DNA of 19,231 bases from Phycisphaerales bacterium UBA7812 (lineage in GTDB: Bacteria; Planctomycetota; Phycisphaerae; Phycisphaerales; UBA1924), in assembly GCA_002480345.1 (NCBI GenBank), contig DLBY01000117.1, positions 40,357 to 59,587 on the forward strand, in the 5' to 3' direction. The first letter of the stretch is position 1. Each line of letters starts with the position of its first letter. The notes under the pieces were generated by a model, which was given only the letters and a program-made list of their open reading frames with translations, had not been told where the DNA came from and made no database searches. A program made the position numbers and the translations under genes. This document shows positions 7,259 through 14,416 of this stretch, piece by piece.

Positions 7259-8734
7259 TTAGTGGTCGTGTCCGGCCGCGCTCTTTCCGAGCTCCGCCTT
7301 CATAAGGAAGCTGTTCTGAACAACAATTGGTGTGCCAATCGCAATTTCATCGCCGAGTATTTCGACGCTTACATCGTTTCGGCGACCAAGTCTCACCGGG
7401 ACGGGTTCGATTCCATCCTTGTCCTGGACAAAGACCACATCGCGACCTTCGTAGGTCTGAACCGCCGCGATCGGGACCACACGTGCGGCAGAAACCTCGC
7501 CAGTTTCAACTCGGGCGGTCACGAACTCGCCCGGCTTCCATGAGCGGTCCGAGTTGTCCACAACGACTCGTGCCGACACCGTCCGTGTGCCCTCGGATAC
7601 GACGGCACTGATATAGTCGACGACGCCCGTTGCGGTGCGGTCTCCCGCGTGGATGATGACTGTCTGCCCTTCATTGATCATCCCGGCGTACTCGGTATAG
7701 ACCGAGATGTTGAGCCAGACTGTTTCGAGATTCGCGATCGTGAAGATTGACTCCGCGTCGTTGATCTTCTCACCCGGGGTGACATGCTTCTCCACGATGC
7801 GTCCGGCTATAGGTGCCCGCAACTCGTACCGTGCCACATTGACATCCGGTTCCGCCGCCACATTCGCCACTTGATCATCGCTTAGACCGAGCAGGTGCAG
7901 GCGTCTCTCGGCGTTGTCTACTGATGACGCGGCGACATTCGCGGCTTGCTCTGCCTGTTGAAGCCTCAGTCGAAATGTAAAGTCGATGTCCTCGAACGCC
8001 GCGAGATAATCGGCTTGGCTGCTGTTGTACCCCTCCTGCGCGGCGAGCAGATCAGCTTCGGTCGACAGGTTCTTGACACGCAGATCGCGCTCACGAGCGT
8101 AGTTGGCCTGCGCTGCCTTCAGCTTCGCGTAGGCTGAGATAAGCCGCCCTTTGTTCTCGCCTATGCGCAGTTCGGAAGCTGTGGTGCGCAGTTCATCAAC
8201 CTCGGGCTCATTCCGGAGCAGGTCGAGCAGGGTCGCGGTGTTCTCACTGATCGTCTGTTGGCGATGGAGTTCGCCTTCGGCGATGACCTGAGACTGAATT
8301 GACTGGAGATATACGATCTTGGCTTCGCCGAGCTGGGGGCTCTCGACTACTGTAAGCGGGGCGCCCTCGGTGACATCATCGCCGAGGTAGGCGAGGACTT
8401 TCGTGACGATCCCGGGGACGCGAGGTGTGACATGGAGAATAGTGTCCTGATTCAGGCCGACTTCCGCGGGAAGCGTAACATGCGTGGTGATCAGCCCGTT
8501 CCCGAGTGGTTCAATCACCACGCCTGCATCTGCAAGTTGGGCAGCGGTGAGCCGAACCACTTCCTCACCATGCTCGTCTTCGCCTTCTGAGCCATGCTCT
8601 TCGTGGCCGGCGGTCTCTGAGCCGTGGTCATGGCCGTCTTCCTCGGCGTGTTCGTTGCTCGACCCGCCGCATCCGATGAGCCCGAGCAGGCCGCACATGA
8701 TGAGCGCGGGGTAGATTAATTGCTTCAGATTCAT
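7259..8734 (-). CDS. czcB: CzcB, periplasmic adaptor (membrane fusion) lipoprotein with His-rich N-terminus
   Basis: A 491-residue RND adaptor linking CzcA to CzcC. The signal peptide ends in the lipobox LIGC, so Cys22 should be lipidated and the protein anchored in a membrane. Residues 28-58 are extremely rich in His, Asp and Glu (several DGHDHG/EEHGSE-like units), and the last residues are GHDH: probable metal-binding tails for capturing or buffering metal. The lipoyl/barrel-sandwich half motifs (LPAEVGLNQDTILHVTPRVP, then LRAPIAGRIVEKHVTPGEKI) flank a long coiled-coil hairpin (about 150-280). The beta-barrel and membrane-proximal domains follow. The ATG overlaps the czcC stop by 4 bases (ATGA), with GGAGG upstream, so translation is coupled. 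Confidence 0.95.
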   Translation of the reverse strand: MNLKQLIYPALIMCGLLGLIGCGGSSNEHAEEDGHDHGSETAGHEEHGSEGEDEHGEEVVRLTAAQLADAGVVIEPLGNGLITTHVTLPAEVGLNQDTILHVTPRVPGIVTKVLAYLGDDVTEGAPLTVVESPQLGEAKIVYLQSIQSQVIAEGELHRQQTISENTATLLDLLRNEPEVDELRTTASELRIGENKGRLISAYAKLKAAQANYARERDLRVKNLSTEADLLAAQEGYNSSQADYLAAFEDIDFTFRLRLQQAEQAANVAASSVDNAERRLHLLGLSDDQVANVAAEPDVNVARYELRAPIAGRIVEKHVTPGEKINDAESIFTIANLETVWLNISVYTEYAGMINEGQTVIIHAGDRTATGVVDYISAVVSEGTRTVSARVVVDNSDRSWKPGEFVTARVETGEVSAARVVPIAAVQTYEGRDVVFVQDKDGIEPVPVRLGRRNDVSVEILGDEIAIGTPIVVQNSFLMKAELGKSAAGHDH

Positions 8735-10131
8735 TGGTCGGTTCCTCCATTGGGTCGGTCCGTGGTGGAGTCACGCCACGGCGCCTCGGTTTGTGCGAGT
8801 TCTCGTAGCAATGCAGCGGCCTCGTGTAGGCGCTGCAATGCGTCGACATATGCGATGCGGGATTCGATGACGACCTGCTGGGCATCGAGCAGGCGGAGAT
8901 AGTCCGCTTTGCCGCGTTGATACGCCTGCCTCGTTAGGTCGAGCGTTCGTTCGGCCTTGTGAAGGAGTTGCTCGTCGTACCGGGTAACGGCGGCCCGAGC
9001 TGATTGGTACGCGGCATAGGCGTTGGACACCTCCGCGATGAGTTCGAGTTGGACCTCTCGCAGGGCCGCTGCACTGGAAAGTCGGTCGGCGAGCGCGGCT
9101 CGAATGTTGCCCTGATTGCGATCAAAGAGGGGGATCTCGACACCGAGACCGACATCGAGAGTTGTCTCGTCATCGGGATCGGAATATCGCGGGCCGATGG
9201 AGGCGACGATGTTTGGGATCGACTGAGCTTTGGCGAGGGAATGCGCTCTTCGAGCACGCTCGATAGCGAGTCGCGCGACCGCGATTCGCCCGTTGGCTTC
9301 GAGCGCCGCAGTGAGGAGTGCGTCTTGATCGGGAAGTTCAGGGAGGTTCCGGGACTCACTTGATAGCGGGAGTGTGATGGGCTTGTCCAAGCCCATGGCC
9401 GAGGCGAGTCGTTGCCTTGCCGCGTCATAGTCTAATCGCGCGGATTCGAGCTCGATCTGGGCTTGCTCACGAACGACCTCAGCCCGGAGTTGATCCGGCT
9501 CTGTCGCGGCACCGGCCTCAACTTGAGCGGTGGCGGCGTCGAGAAGACGATCGGAGAGCTCGATGAGCTGCTGGCGATTATCGAGTCGTTCCCTCGCTGT
9601 CAGCGCGGCAAAGTATGCACGCGTGACGCGGGACGCGACGGCGAACTCCTCCGCAACGAACCCGGCCTGTGCCGCAAGCCGGTCCGATTCGGCGACTCGC
9701 CTCGATTTGCTGAGCTTGCCCCCGAGGACGATTTCCTGCTCGATACGGTAAACTGTCTCGCCGCCCGACCCTGCGTCAGAGCCGAGCCTTTCCGCGTCAA
9801 AGACAAACGCTGGGTTTGGGTACAAGCCCGTCTGTGTTACGCGTCCCGCGGCGACATCGACCTGGTACCCGGCTCGGCGCAGGCTCGGCGCATTGGCGAT
9901 TGCGACGCGGATCGCGTCATCGACAGAGAGTTGAGCCAGGCCATCGAGAGCCGGGCGACTTTCGTCCAAGTCATCACCGTCACTACGCAGCCGGGCGTTC
10001 AACTCATCGGCTTGCTGATAGCGATCTCGTATGTCGCCATAGACAGGATCATCCCACGAGCGGTCGAATGGGCCGGCGCATCCGGCGACCAACAGACAGC
10101 CCGTGAGGACCGTCGCCTTCAATATCTGCAT
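8731..10131 (-). CDS. czcC: CzcC, outer-membrane efflux lipoprotein (TolC superfamily)
   Basis: A 466-residue outer-membrane channel for the CzcCBA pump. The signal peptide ends in LLVAGC, a lipobox with Cys18. Two repeats of the OEP fold are seen: one starts at LSVDDAIRVAIANAPSLRRA with the TQTGLYPNPAF motif typical of CzcC, the second near residue 280 (LLTAALEANGRIAVARLAIE) with VEIPLFDRNQGN. Long Ala/Arg/Glu-rich helices between them are the periplasmic alpha-barrel. ATG 10131 has AAGGAGC at about 10 bases. The gene follows the secreted Cys-rich protein by 88 bases and overlaps czcB by 4 bases. Confidence 0.93.
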   Translation of the reverse strand: MQILKATVLTGCLLVAGCAGPFDRSWDDPVYGDIRDRYQQADELNARLRSDGDDLDESRPALDGLAQLSVDDAIRVAIANAPSLRRAGYQVDVAAGRVTQTGLYPNPAFVFDAERLGSDAGSGGETVYRIEQEIVLGGKLSKSRRVAESDRLAAQAGFVAEEFAVASRVTRAYFAALTARERLDNRQQLIELSDRLLDAATAQVEAGAATEPDQLRAEVVREQAQIELESARLDYDAARQRLASAMGLDKPITLPLSSESRNLPELPDQDALLTAALEANGRIAVARLAIERARRAHSLAKAQSIPNIVASIGPRYSDPDDETTLDVGLGVEIPLFDRNQGNIRAALADRLSSAAALREVQLELIAEVSNAYAAYQSARAAVTRYDEQLLHKAERTLDLTRQAYQRGKADYLRLLDAQQVVIESRIAYVDALQRLHEAAALLRELAQTEAPWRDSTTDRPNGGTDQ

Positions 10132-10219
10132 TGTCGTTCTGCTCCTTGAGTATGTTTACAACACAACCACGGCCGGCGATCTCGCCGCCGCAGACCCGGT
10201 GTGGAACAAACTCAAGATT

Positions 10220-10672
10220 CTAGACGATCAGGATTGTTGCGCGAAGTGTCTCGACAATGTGTGTCGGGGGACCGCAAGGCCTCTTTCCAATCACCGCGAA
10301 ACGGGACTGTGCATCCGGGAAGAAATCGAATGCAAAGGCGGTCGCCAACGAGGGCAATGGGGTCACAGGTTCGTAGTCGACACGCTGAGTTGAACGGATG
10401 ACGATCGACTCCGCGGCGGCCAACGGCTCATCGACGCACGACTCTCCCGAGCATTGTGATGCGAAATCATTATTCCAAAATGTCTCGAGACTGCCTTCTT
10501 GGCCATGCCCTTCGGACACCGTGGAGCAGCATCGCACGCTGCTCCGCTCGACATGCGATGTTCCGTCGATGTCCCGGCAAAGCAGCACGCTCGCCGGACC
10601 CGCGAGGGCTGCGGCAAGATGTGCCCAGCAGAGCACGAGTGCAATCACAGATTGGATGCTTGACTTGTGCAT
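10220..10672 (-). CDS. Secreted Cys-rich protein leading the czc operon
   Basis: A 150-residue protein with start ATG 10672 (MHKSSIQSVIALVLCWAHLA), giving a clear Sec signal peptide ending near AALA. An open frame continues upstream but without signal-peptide logic, and it crosses a transporter remnant on the other strand, so the internal start is preferred. Mature residues carry several Cys (LLCRD, RCCST, ASQCSGESCVDEPL), probable disulfides or metal ligands. The C-terminus (PCGPPTHIVETLRATILIV) resembles the end of small exported proteins that I recall as first genes of czc operons in other Gram-negatives; no function is established for them. The ribosome site is weak (CAGAG). A poor promoter-like pair (TTGAAC at 10709-10714, TGGCAT at 10685-10690) lies upstream. 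Confidence 0.7.
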   Translation of the reverse strand: MHKSSIQSVIALVLCWAHLAAALAGPASVLLCRDIDGTSHVERSSVRCCSTVSEGHGQEGSLETFWNNDFASQCSGESCVDEPLAAAESIVIRSTQRVDYEPVTPLPSLATAFAFDFFPDAQSRFAVIGKRPCGPPTHIVETLRATILIV

Positions 10673-10720
10673 CTCTGAAATGGTATGCCACGGCGACACA
10701 TGTGACCAGTTCAAGGCTGA

Positions 10721-10863
10721 GGCCTCGTGCAGGCGGGGGGATGGCTGTGGCGCGATTCGATTTGGCCGGATCTCGTGGTCGGCGTCGGCATCTTGCTGAT
10801 AAACCTGCACGCGGCATGGGAAGTCTTCGAGGCGGCGGCTGGAGAAGCTGCTGCCGAGCCATG
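10721..10863 (+). pseudogene. 3' remnant of a CDF-family cation transporter
   Basis: The frame beginning after a stop at 10718-10720 reads GLVQAGGWLWRDSIWPDLVV and continues GVGILLINLHAAWEVFEAAA before stopping at 10861-10863. The segment G-x-x-W-P-D-L-x-V-G-x-x-I-x-x-x-x-x-x-A is the last transmembrane helix and tail of the short (about 200-residue) CDF-like cation transporters that often accompany metal resistance genes. No start codon, ribosome site or upstream domains fit: going 5', in-frame stops occur at 10718 and 10703, and then the minus-strand operon begins. So only about 47 codons of a second, different exporter survive. This is homology by eye; a frameshifted 5' extension cannot be excluded. 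The rest of 10673-10973 holds no gene that I can support. Confidence 0.72.
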
Positions 10864-10973
10864 AAGAACGGAGCGATGGCATATTCCAGATCTTGGGGTA
10901 TTCGTGCCCAACGACTTGTTCGGGATCCCATTGAGAGCCCGCAATGGCCGGTCGGAGGCCCATTTGGGCTGAG

Positions 10974-11546
10974 TCACGCTGGAGCCTGCCCCGCCTGGGT
11001 CCGTCGCTGGAGGTCATCCCACGCCTCCCTGGCTATTCGCCGGAAGCTCCGCTTCTGCTCATTGATGAACTTGGCCTTGTAGTGCTTGATGGCACCGTGG
11101 TGGATCAGGAACCGGATGGTCACGCGGACCTGGTAGTCGGGGACCTCTTCACCTGTCCGGGTCTTGACCTCCTCGTACACATCGTTGAACCTGAACGACT
11201 CCGGGGCATCGTTGATGACCTCGGCGATGAGGTCGTAGACGGGCTTGGGGCATCGGAACGGCGCTGCGCCGCTGGAGCGGTGCTCGGAGAGGGCGATGCC
11301 GTAACGACCTTGCTCGATGCAGTAGCCGACGACAGCTTTGGCCTGTTTGGGCTTGGAGCGGGGCAGCCCGCCACGGCGCTCGGCTTGGCGGATCTCGTAG
11401 TCGAGCTCTTCGTCGAGGTCCTCAGCGAGGCGGCGGATCATCCGCGCCTCCGCTACGGCCCGTGACGGGTCGTCGGCGATGCGGTCGGCGTGCTCACGGA
11501 TGAGCTTCGCGGTCTCGTGCAGACGTCGGGCGGGGCGAACGGGCAT
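10974..11546 (-). CDS. Hypothetical protein A, paralogue of the gene at 13194-13751
   Basis: About 190 residues from ATG 11546 (MPVRPARRLHETAKLIREHA); a GTG two codons upstream is an alternative start. The N-terminal 55 residues are helical and charged (coiled-coil-like), followed by a basic linker. The C-terminal half shares ALSEHRSSGAAPFRCPKPVY and, further on, VPDYQVRVTIRFLIHHGAIK with the second gene: A-L-[ST]-E-x-R-x-S-x-A-x-P-F-[RK]-C-P-x-x-V-Y and V-x-D-Y-x-x-R-x-x-[IL]-R-F. The latter could be a winged-helix-like fold, but no known family was recognised. TATGCT at 11553-11558 on this strand ends six bases before the ATG, so a leaderless transcript is possible. It is divergent from the excisionase gene. 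Confidence 0.7.
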   Translation of the reverse strand: MPVRPARRLHETAKLIREHADRIADDPSRAVAEARMIRRLAEDLDEELDYEIRQAERRGGLPRSKPKQAKAVVGYCIEQGRYGIALSEHRSSGAAPFRCPKPVYDLIAEVINDAPESFRFNDVYEEVKTRTGEEVPDYQVRVTIRFLIHHGAIKHYKAKFINEQKRSFRRIAREAWDDLQRRTQAGQAPA

Positions 11547-11580
11547 ACCCACAGCATAGGCAAAATTCCGTGAACCGTGG

Positions 11581-11611
11581 TTGACTGGCTGATCCAGCGG
11601 GCGATTATATA
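11581..11611 (+). promoter_or_regulatory. Sigma70-like promoter of the excisionase-integrase operon
   Basis: TTGACT at 11581-11586 and TTATAT at 11605-11610 (18-base spacer; TATATA one base further) face the excisionase gene. The predicted start near 11617 gives a leader of about 40 bases to ATG 11657. A direct repeat CCGTGAACCGTG lies just upstream (11568-11579) and could be an operator. Confidence 0.55.
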
Positions 11612-11656
11612 CGGAAATGACATGGAATGGTGGATTGTGAGTCGAAGGAGTCAGGC

Positions 11657-12049
11657 ATGGGCATGAAGTGGGTGCTCGATCTGCGGGTTCGGCTCGACCT
11701 CCTCTGCGTGCGATGGGTTTGGGCGATCATCAGCCCCCTGCATCGGGTGGGCCGACACACCCCGCGGCGGTCGTGGATGGTCCCGCGATCCTCGCCGACT
11801 GCGTCACCCCGCCGGACAATCGGGATGGCGACGGTGACGCCCGAGATGGTTGCCGAGGCGTCGGTCGCGGCCGGGTGGCCGCCCGTCATGACCTTGCACG
11901 AAGCGGCGGAGGCGATGCGGATCAGCCCGCAGACGCTGCGCCGGTATGTCAGCGAGGGCAAGTTCAAGAAATCCGTCAAGCGGGGATGGCCCGTCCTGTT
12001 CTGGCGTGATTCGCTGCTGAGCGAGTTCATGAAGGGGCCGCCGCGGTGA
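11657..12049 (+). CDS. Excisionase-like helix-turn-helix protein with unusual N-terminal extension
   Basis: Residues 78-130 (MTLHEAAEAMRISPQTLRRY, then EGKFKKSVKRGWPVLFWRDS) match the MerR-type/excisionase HTH_17 domain, which binds DNA and directs integrase toward excision. I start at ATG 11657 because GAAGGAG (11644-11650) lies 6 bases before it; this gives 130 residues. The first 56 residues are Trp/Arg-rich and unlike any excisionase I know. A shorter start at ATG 11825 (MATVTPEMVAEA, 74 residues) would give a normal-sized excisionase but has no good ribosome site. The stop overlaps the integrase GTG start (GTGA), so the two are translationally coupled. Confidence 0.72.
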   Translation: MGMKWVLDLRVRLDLLCVRWVWAIISPLHRVGRHTPRRSWMVPRSSPTASPRRTIGMATVTPEMVAEASVAAGWPPVMTLHEAAEAMRISPQTLRRYVSEGKFKKSVKRGWPVLFWRDSLLSEFMKGPPR

Positions 12050-13197
12050 AGCTCGTCGACCGCCAACCGGTCGAGGGCACGGAACGCCCCACCATCCACA
12101 TCGGGCACCGGCAGTGGCGAGATGCTCAGGGGAAACTGCGTACGGCACGGCGGTGGTCGGCCGAGTGGTTCCTGCATGACAAGCAGTACCACAAGTCGCT
12201 GGGCACGAATAACAAGGTCGCCGCAGTGCGCGAGGCGCACTCGCTGCACCGGAAGATCCGGCAGGGCGAGCCGACCGCAGCCCCGCGGGAGGTCCGCCTT
12301 GCGGAACTCGTCGAAGGGTACATGACGCTCAAGCGGGGTGAGGGGCGGGCCCCGAAGACTCTGGAGAAGTACCAGTCGGTGCTCGACGACTTCGCTTCCC
12401 ATTGCGATGGCCGCGGCGTGATCTACGGATCACGGGTCAGCGAAGACGACTTCTGGAGCTTCGAGGCGGACAAGACGCTGTCCGACAAGACCCGGTACGA
12501 CCGGCGCGTGGTGATCCTTCAGCTCATGAAGTGGGCCACGCAGCGGGCGGAGTTGATCCTGAAGAACCCGCTGCGGCATGTCAAGATGAAGAAGCCGGAA
12601 TGGGCACCGCAGCCCTGCTACACCCCTGAGCAGGTGGAAGCCATGCTCGAACGAGTGGAGCCGGGCATGCGGGACATGATCATGGTGCTCGCATTCACCG
12701 GGATCCGTTTCGGCGAGTTGCGGGAGCTCCGCTGGGACGACATCGATCTCAACCAGGGCACCCACGGCTTCGTGACAATCCGCCGCGGCGGCGCGGGTGG
12801 TCGGACCAAGGGCAAGCGCAGCCGGCGGATCCCGCTGCACCCGGAACTCGCCGCAATGCTCCGGAGACGCTCGCGCAAGGGTGAACGCGTTTTCGCCGCC
12901 AGCGAGCTCGGGGGTCGCGGCGACGGGTTGATCGTGGACACCGTGTTCCTGCGCAAGCTCAAACGGCTGTGCGCGGCATGCAAGTTCACGAATCCTGACC
13001 AGTACAAGATCCACACCTTCCGGCACTTCTTCGCGAGCATGCTCGCCCGCGAGAACGTCAGCTACAAGTATGCCTTGGAGTTCATGGGGCACCGCAGCAG
13101 CGACATCCTCGACCTCTACTACAAGATGTACGACAAGGACGCCGAACGCGCGATTCTGGCGATCCAACTCCCGAAGAGCCGCAAGCCTGTGACCTAG
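12046..13197 (+). CDS. int: Tyrosine recombinase (phage-type integrase)
   Basis: A 383-residue integrase from GTG 12046, with AAGGGG upstream. The N-terminal part (about 18-75) looks like an arm-binding segment, and 84-180 is the SAM-like core-binding domain (LAELVEGYMTLKRGEGRAPK). The catalytic domain has all expected residues: R221 in FTGIRFGELRELRW, the hairpin Lys in TKGKRSRRIPLHP (K255/K257), H323-x-x-R326 in HTFRHFFASML, H349 in MGHRSSD, and the nucleophile Y358 or Y359 in LDLYYKMYD. It should be active. Together with the coupled excisionase it forms an integration module. It sits about 9.6 kb from tRNA-Ser rather than next to it, so it may serve this island or a unit nested in it. Its stop shares the CTAG tetramer with the stop of the convergent gene. 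Confidence 0.93.
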   Translation: MKLVDRQPVEGTERPTIHIGHRQWRDAQGKLRTARRWSAEWFLHDKQYHKSLGTNNKVAAVREAHSLHRKIRQGEPTAAPREVRLAELVEGYMTLKRGEGRAPKTLEKYQSVLDDFASHCDGRGVIYGSRVSEDDFWSFEADKTLSDKTRYDRRVVILQLMKWATQRAELILKNPLRHVKMKKPEWAPQPCYTPEQVEAMLERVEPGMRDMIMVLAFTGIRFGELRELRWDDIDLNQGTHGFVTIRRGGAGGRTKGKRSRRIPLHPELAAMLRRRSRKGERVFAASELGGRGDGLIVDTVFLRKLKRLCAACKFTNPDQYKIHTFRHFFASMLARENVSYKYALEFMGHRSSDILDLYYKMYDKDAERAILAIQLPKSRKPVT

Positions 13198-13751
13198 CCC
13201 GGTTCAATCTCGATCCGATCGCGCCGGGCTCGCGACCATTGGTCTCGCGTTGCCCGCACGAACTCGGCCTTGGTGCCGACGCGGGTGAAACGGGCCTGGT
13301 CGTGGTGCACAAGCCCGAGGACGGCCCAGAACCGCAGAGGCGTGCGGATGCCGTAGTCGGCGACGGACTCCTTCAAACTCCGCTCGGATGTTGCCTTGAC
13401 CTGCTGGAAGGTCTGAGGGCCCGCCGACCCGGCGACGGCCTCCATGACGGCTCGGTAGACCTCCTGCGGGCACTTGAAGGGCCGAGCCTTGCTGTCACGG
13501 CGCTCGGTAAGGGCGAGACCTCGGGGTGATTCCTCGACGGTGTAGATGGCGGCCCGCACGCGGGCACGGGGGCCGACGACACGCCGGCGGCGCGCGTCGT
13601 CCAGGGTGTCGATCTCATTGGCCACCGTGGCTTCGAGGTCGTCGAGCTTGCGGAGTAGTTTCGCGCGGCCCGTACCCGTGCGCGACACGAGCTCGCGTAC
13701 CTCATAAAGCACATCACGCCATGACTGATTGGGTGTACCTACTCGCGGCAT
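13194..13751 (-). CDS. Hypothetical protein B, paralogue of the gene at 10974-11546
   Basis: About 185 residues from ATG 13751 (MPRVGTPNQSWRDVLYEVRE), chosen because the paralogue also starts Met-Pro; an ATG three codons upstream is possible. The N-terminal 60 residues are helical and charged. The C-terminal half carries ALTERRDSKARPFKCPQEVY and VADYGIRTPLRFWAVLGLVH, matching protein A in the same order and spacing, then HHDQARF against HYKAKF. The family is unknown to me; the second block may be a winged helix. The gene converges on the integrase, and the two stop codons overlap on CTAG (13194-13197). No strong ribosome site is visible. The pair brackets the excisionase-integrase module. Confidence 0.7.
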   Translation of the reverse strand: MPRVGTPNQSWRDVLYEVRELVSRTGTGRAKLLRKLDDLEATVANEIDTLDDARRRRVVGPRARVRAAIYTVEESPRGLALTERRDSKARPFKCPQEVYRAVMEAVAGSAGPQTFQQVKATSERSLKESVADYGIRTPLRFWAVLGLVHHDQARFTRVGTKAEFVRATRDQWSRARRDRIEIEPG

Positions 13752-13817
13752 GATGAACATGGTACGCCGGATCTGCGTGTTGGCGTCTGTATCCGCATAC
13801 CCGAGAATTGGCGATTT

Positions 13818-13856
13818 GCGTCAGGATCCATGGGGTTTTGAGCTGGATCCTGACGC
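13818..13856. repeat. Perfect 13-base inverted repeat between divergent genes
   Basis: GCGTCAGGATCCA (13818-13830) is followed after 13 bases by its exact reverse complement TGGATCCTGACGC (13844-13856). It lies midway in the 219-base gap between protein B (-) and the small gene at 13971 (+). No T-run follows the right arm; the loop contains GGGGTTTT. It may be a regulator or recombinase binding site, or the remains of an attachment site. Confidence 0.6.
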
Positions 13857-13970
13857 GACTCCGAAACCGTCTCGAAATTGTCGAGTTCACCGCGGACAGA
13901 TCCTTGCCTTCCGCTCAAGGCACCGCTATGTACGCCGTATTGACTCATTGGCGTACTCACGGAGCATCGG

Positions 13971-14330
13971 ATGAAGAACGACAACACCCACACGGCGGAC
14001 GAGATCACGGCGGCGGCAGACGGCCTGCTCGCATGGGCGAAGGAGCACGGGGGCGTGCTCGCGGTGGCGGCGACGCTTGGGGAGGACCGGGATGGGCCCG
14101 TCCCCGCGGCGCGGCCAGAGGCGTTGGTGGCCGGGGCCGTCGGGACGCTCAACGAGGCCGAGATCGCGGTGCTGCTCGCGCAGCTCGATGTCGCGGTGCT
14201 CATGGTGCTGTCGCAGATGGCAGCGGGCGCGGAGATGGGCGAAGAGGCATTCCGAGACCTCGTGAACAAGGCACGGCGCGAGATGCTCGACGCGGTGGGG
14301 CTCGACCTGTGCGATGACTGCGGTGGGTAA
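13971..14330 (+). CDS. Small hypothetical protein, possible paralogue of the next gene
   Basis: A 119-residue acidic, Ala-rich helical protein beginning MKNDNTHTADEITAAADGLL, with GGAG 7 bases before the ATG. There is no signal peptide or convincing membrane helix, although residues 60-85 are hydrophobic and amphipathic (NEAEIAVLLAQLDVAVLMVL). It ends with CDDCGG, a Cys-x-x-Cys that could hold a metal. The segment IAVLL...FRDLVNKARRE resembles IAVLM...FRESVDEARGT of the next gene, and the two genes share the 15-base string TCGCGGTGCTCATGG in frame (14191-14205 and 14631-14645). No family recognised. Confidence 0.6.
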   Translation: MKNDNTHTADEITAAADGLLAWAKEHGGVLAVAATLGEDRDGPVPAARPEALVAGAVGTLNEAEIAVLLAQLDVAVLMVLSQMAAGAEMGEEAFRDLVNKARREMLDAVGLDLCDDCGG

Positions 14331-14350
14331 CGGCGGAGGGGAGAGAGGCT

Positions 14351-14376
14351 CGCCGCGGGGCCAACGCCTCGCGGCG
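14351..14376. terminator. Strong GC hairpin between the two small genes
   Basis: An 11-pair stem (CGCCGCGGGGC at 14351-14361, GCCTCGCGGCG at 14366-14376, one G-T pair) closes a CAAC loop. It is followed by GGTTTGG and, 15 bases on, TCTTTTATA. The T-run is too distant for a confident terminator call; it may attenuate transcription into the next gene or protect an mRNA end. Confidence 0.4.
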
Positions 14377-14416
14377 GGTTTGGTGGTTCAGTCTTTTATA
14401 GAGAAGAGGTACAGCG

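Noticed and set aside
11547..11656. Second copy of the tRNA-Ser 3' end as attachment site near the integrase
   Set aside because: Looked for the GGTTCGAATCCCCCCC-type string here and in 13752-13970 and 17067-17187; none seen.
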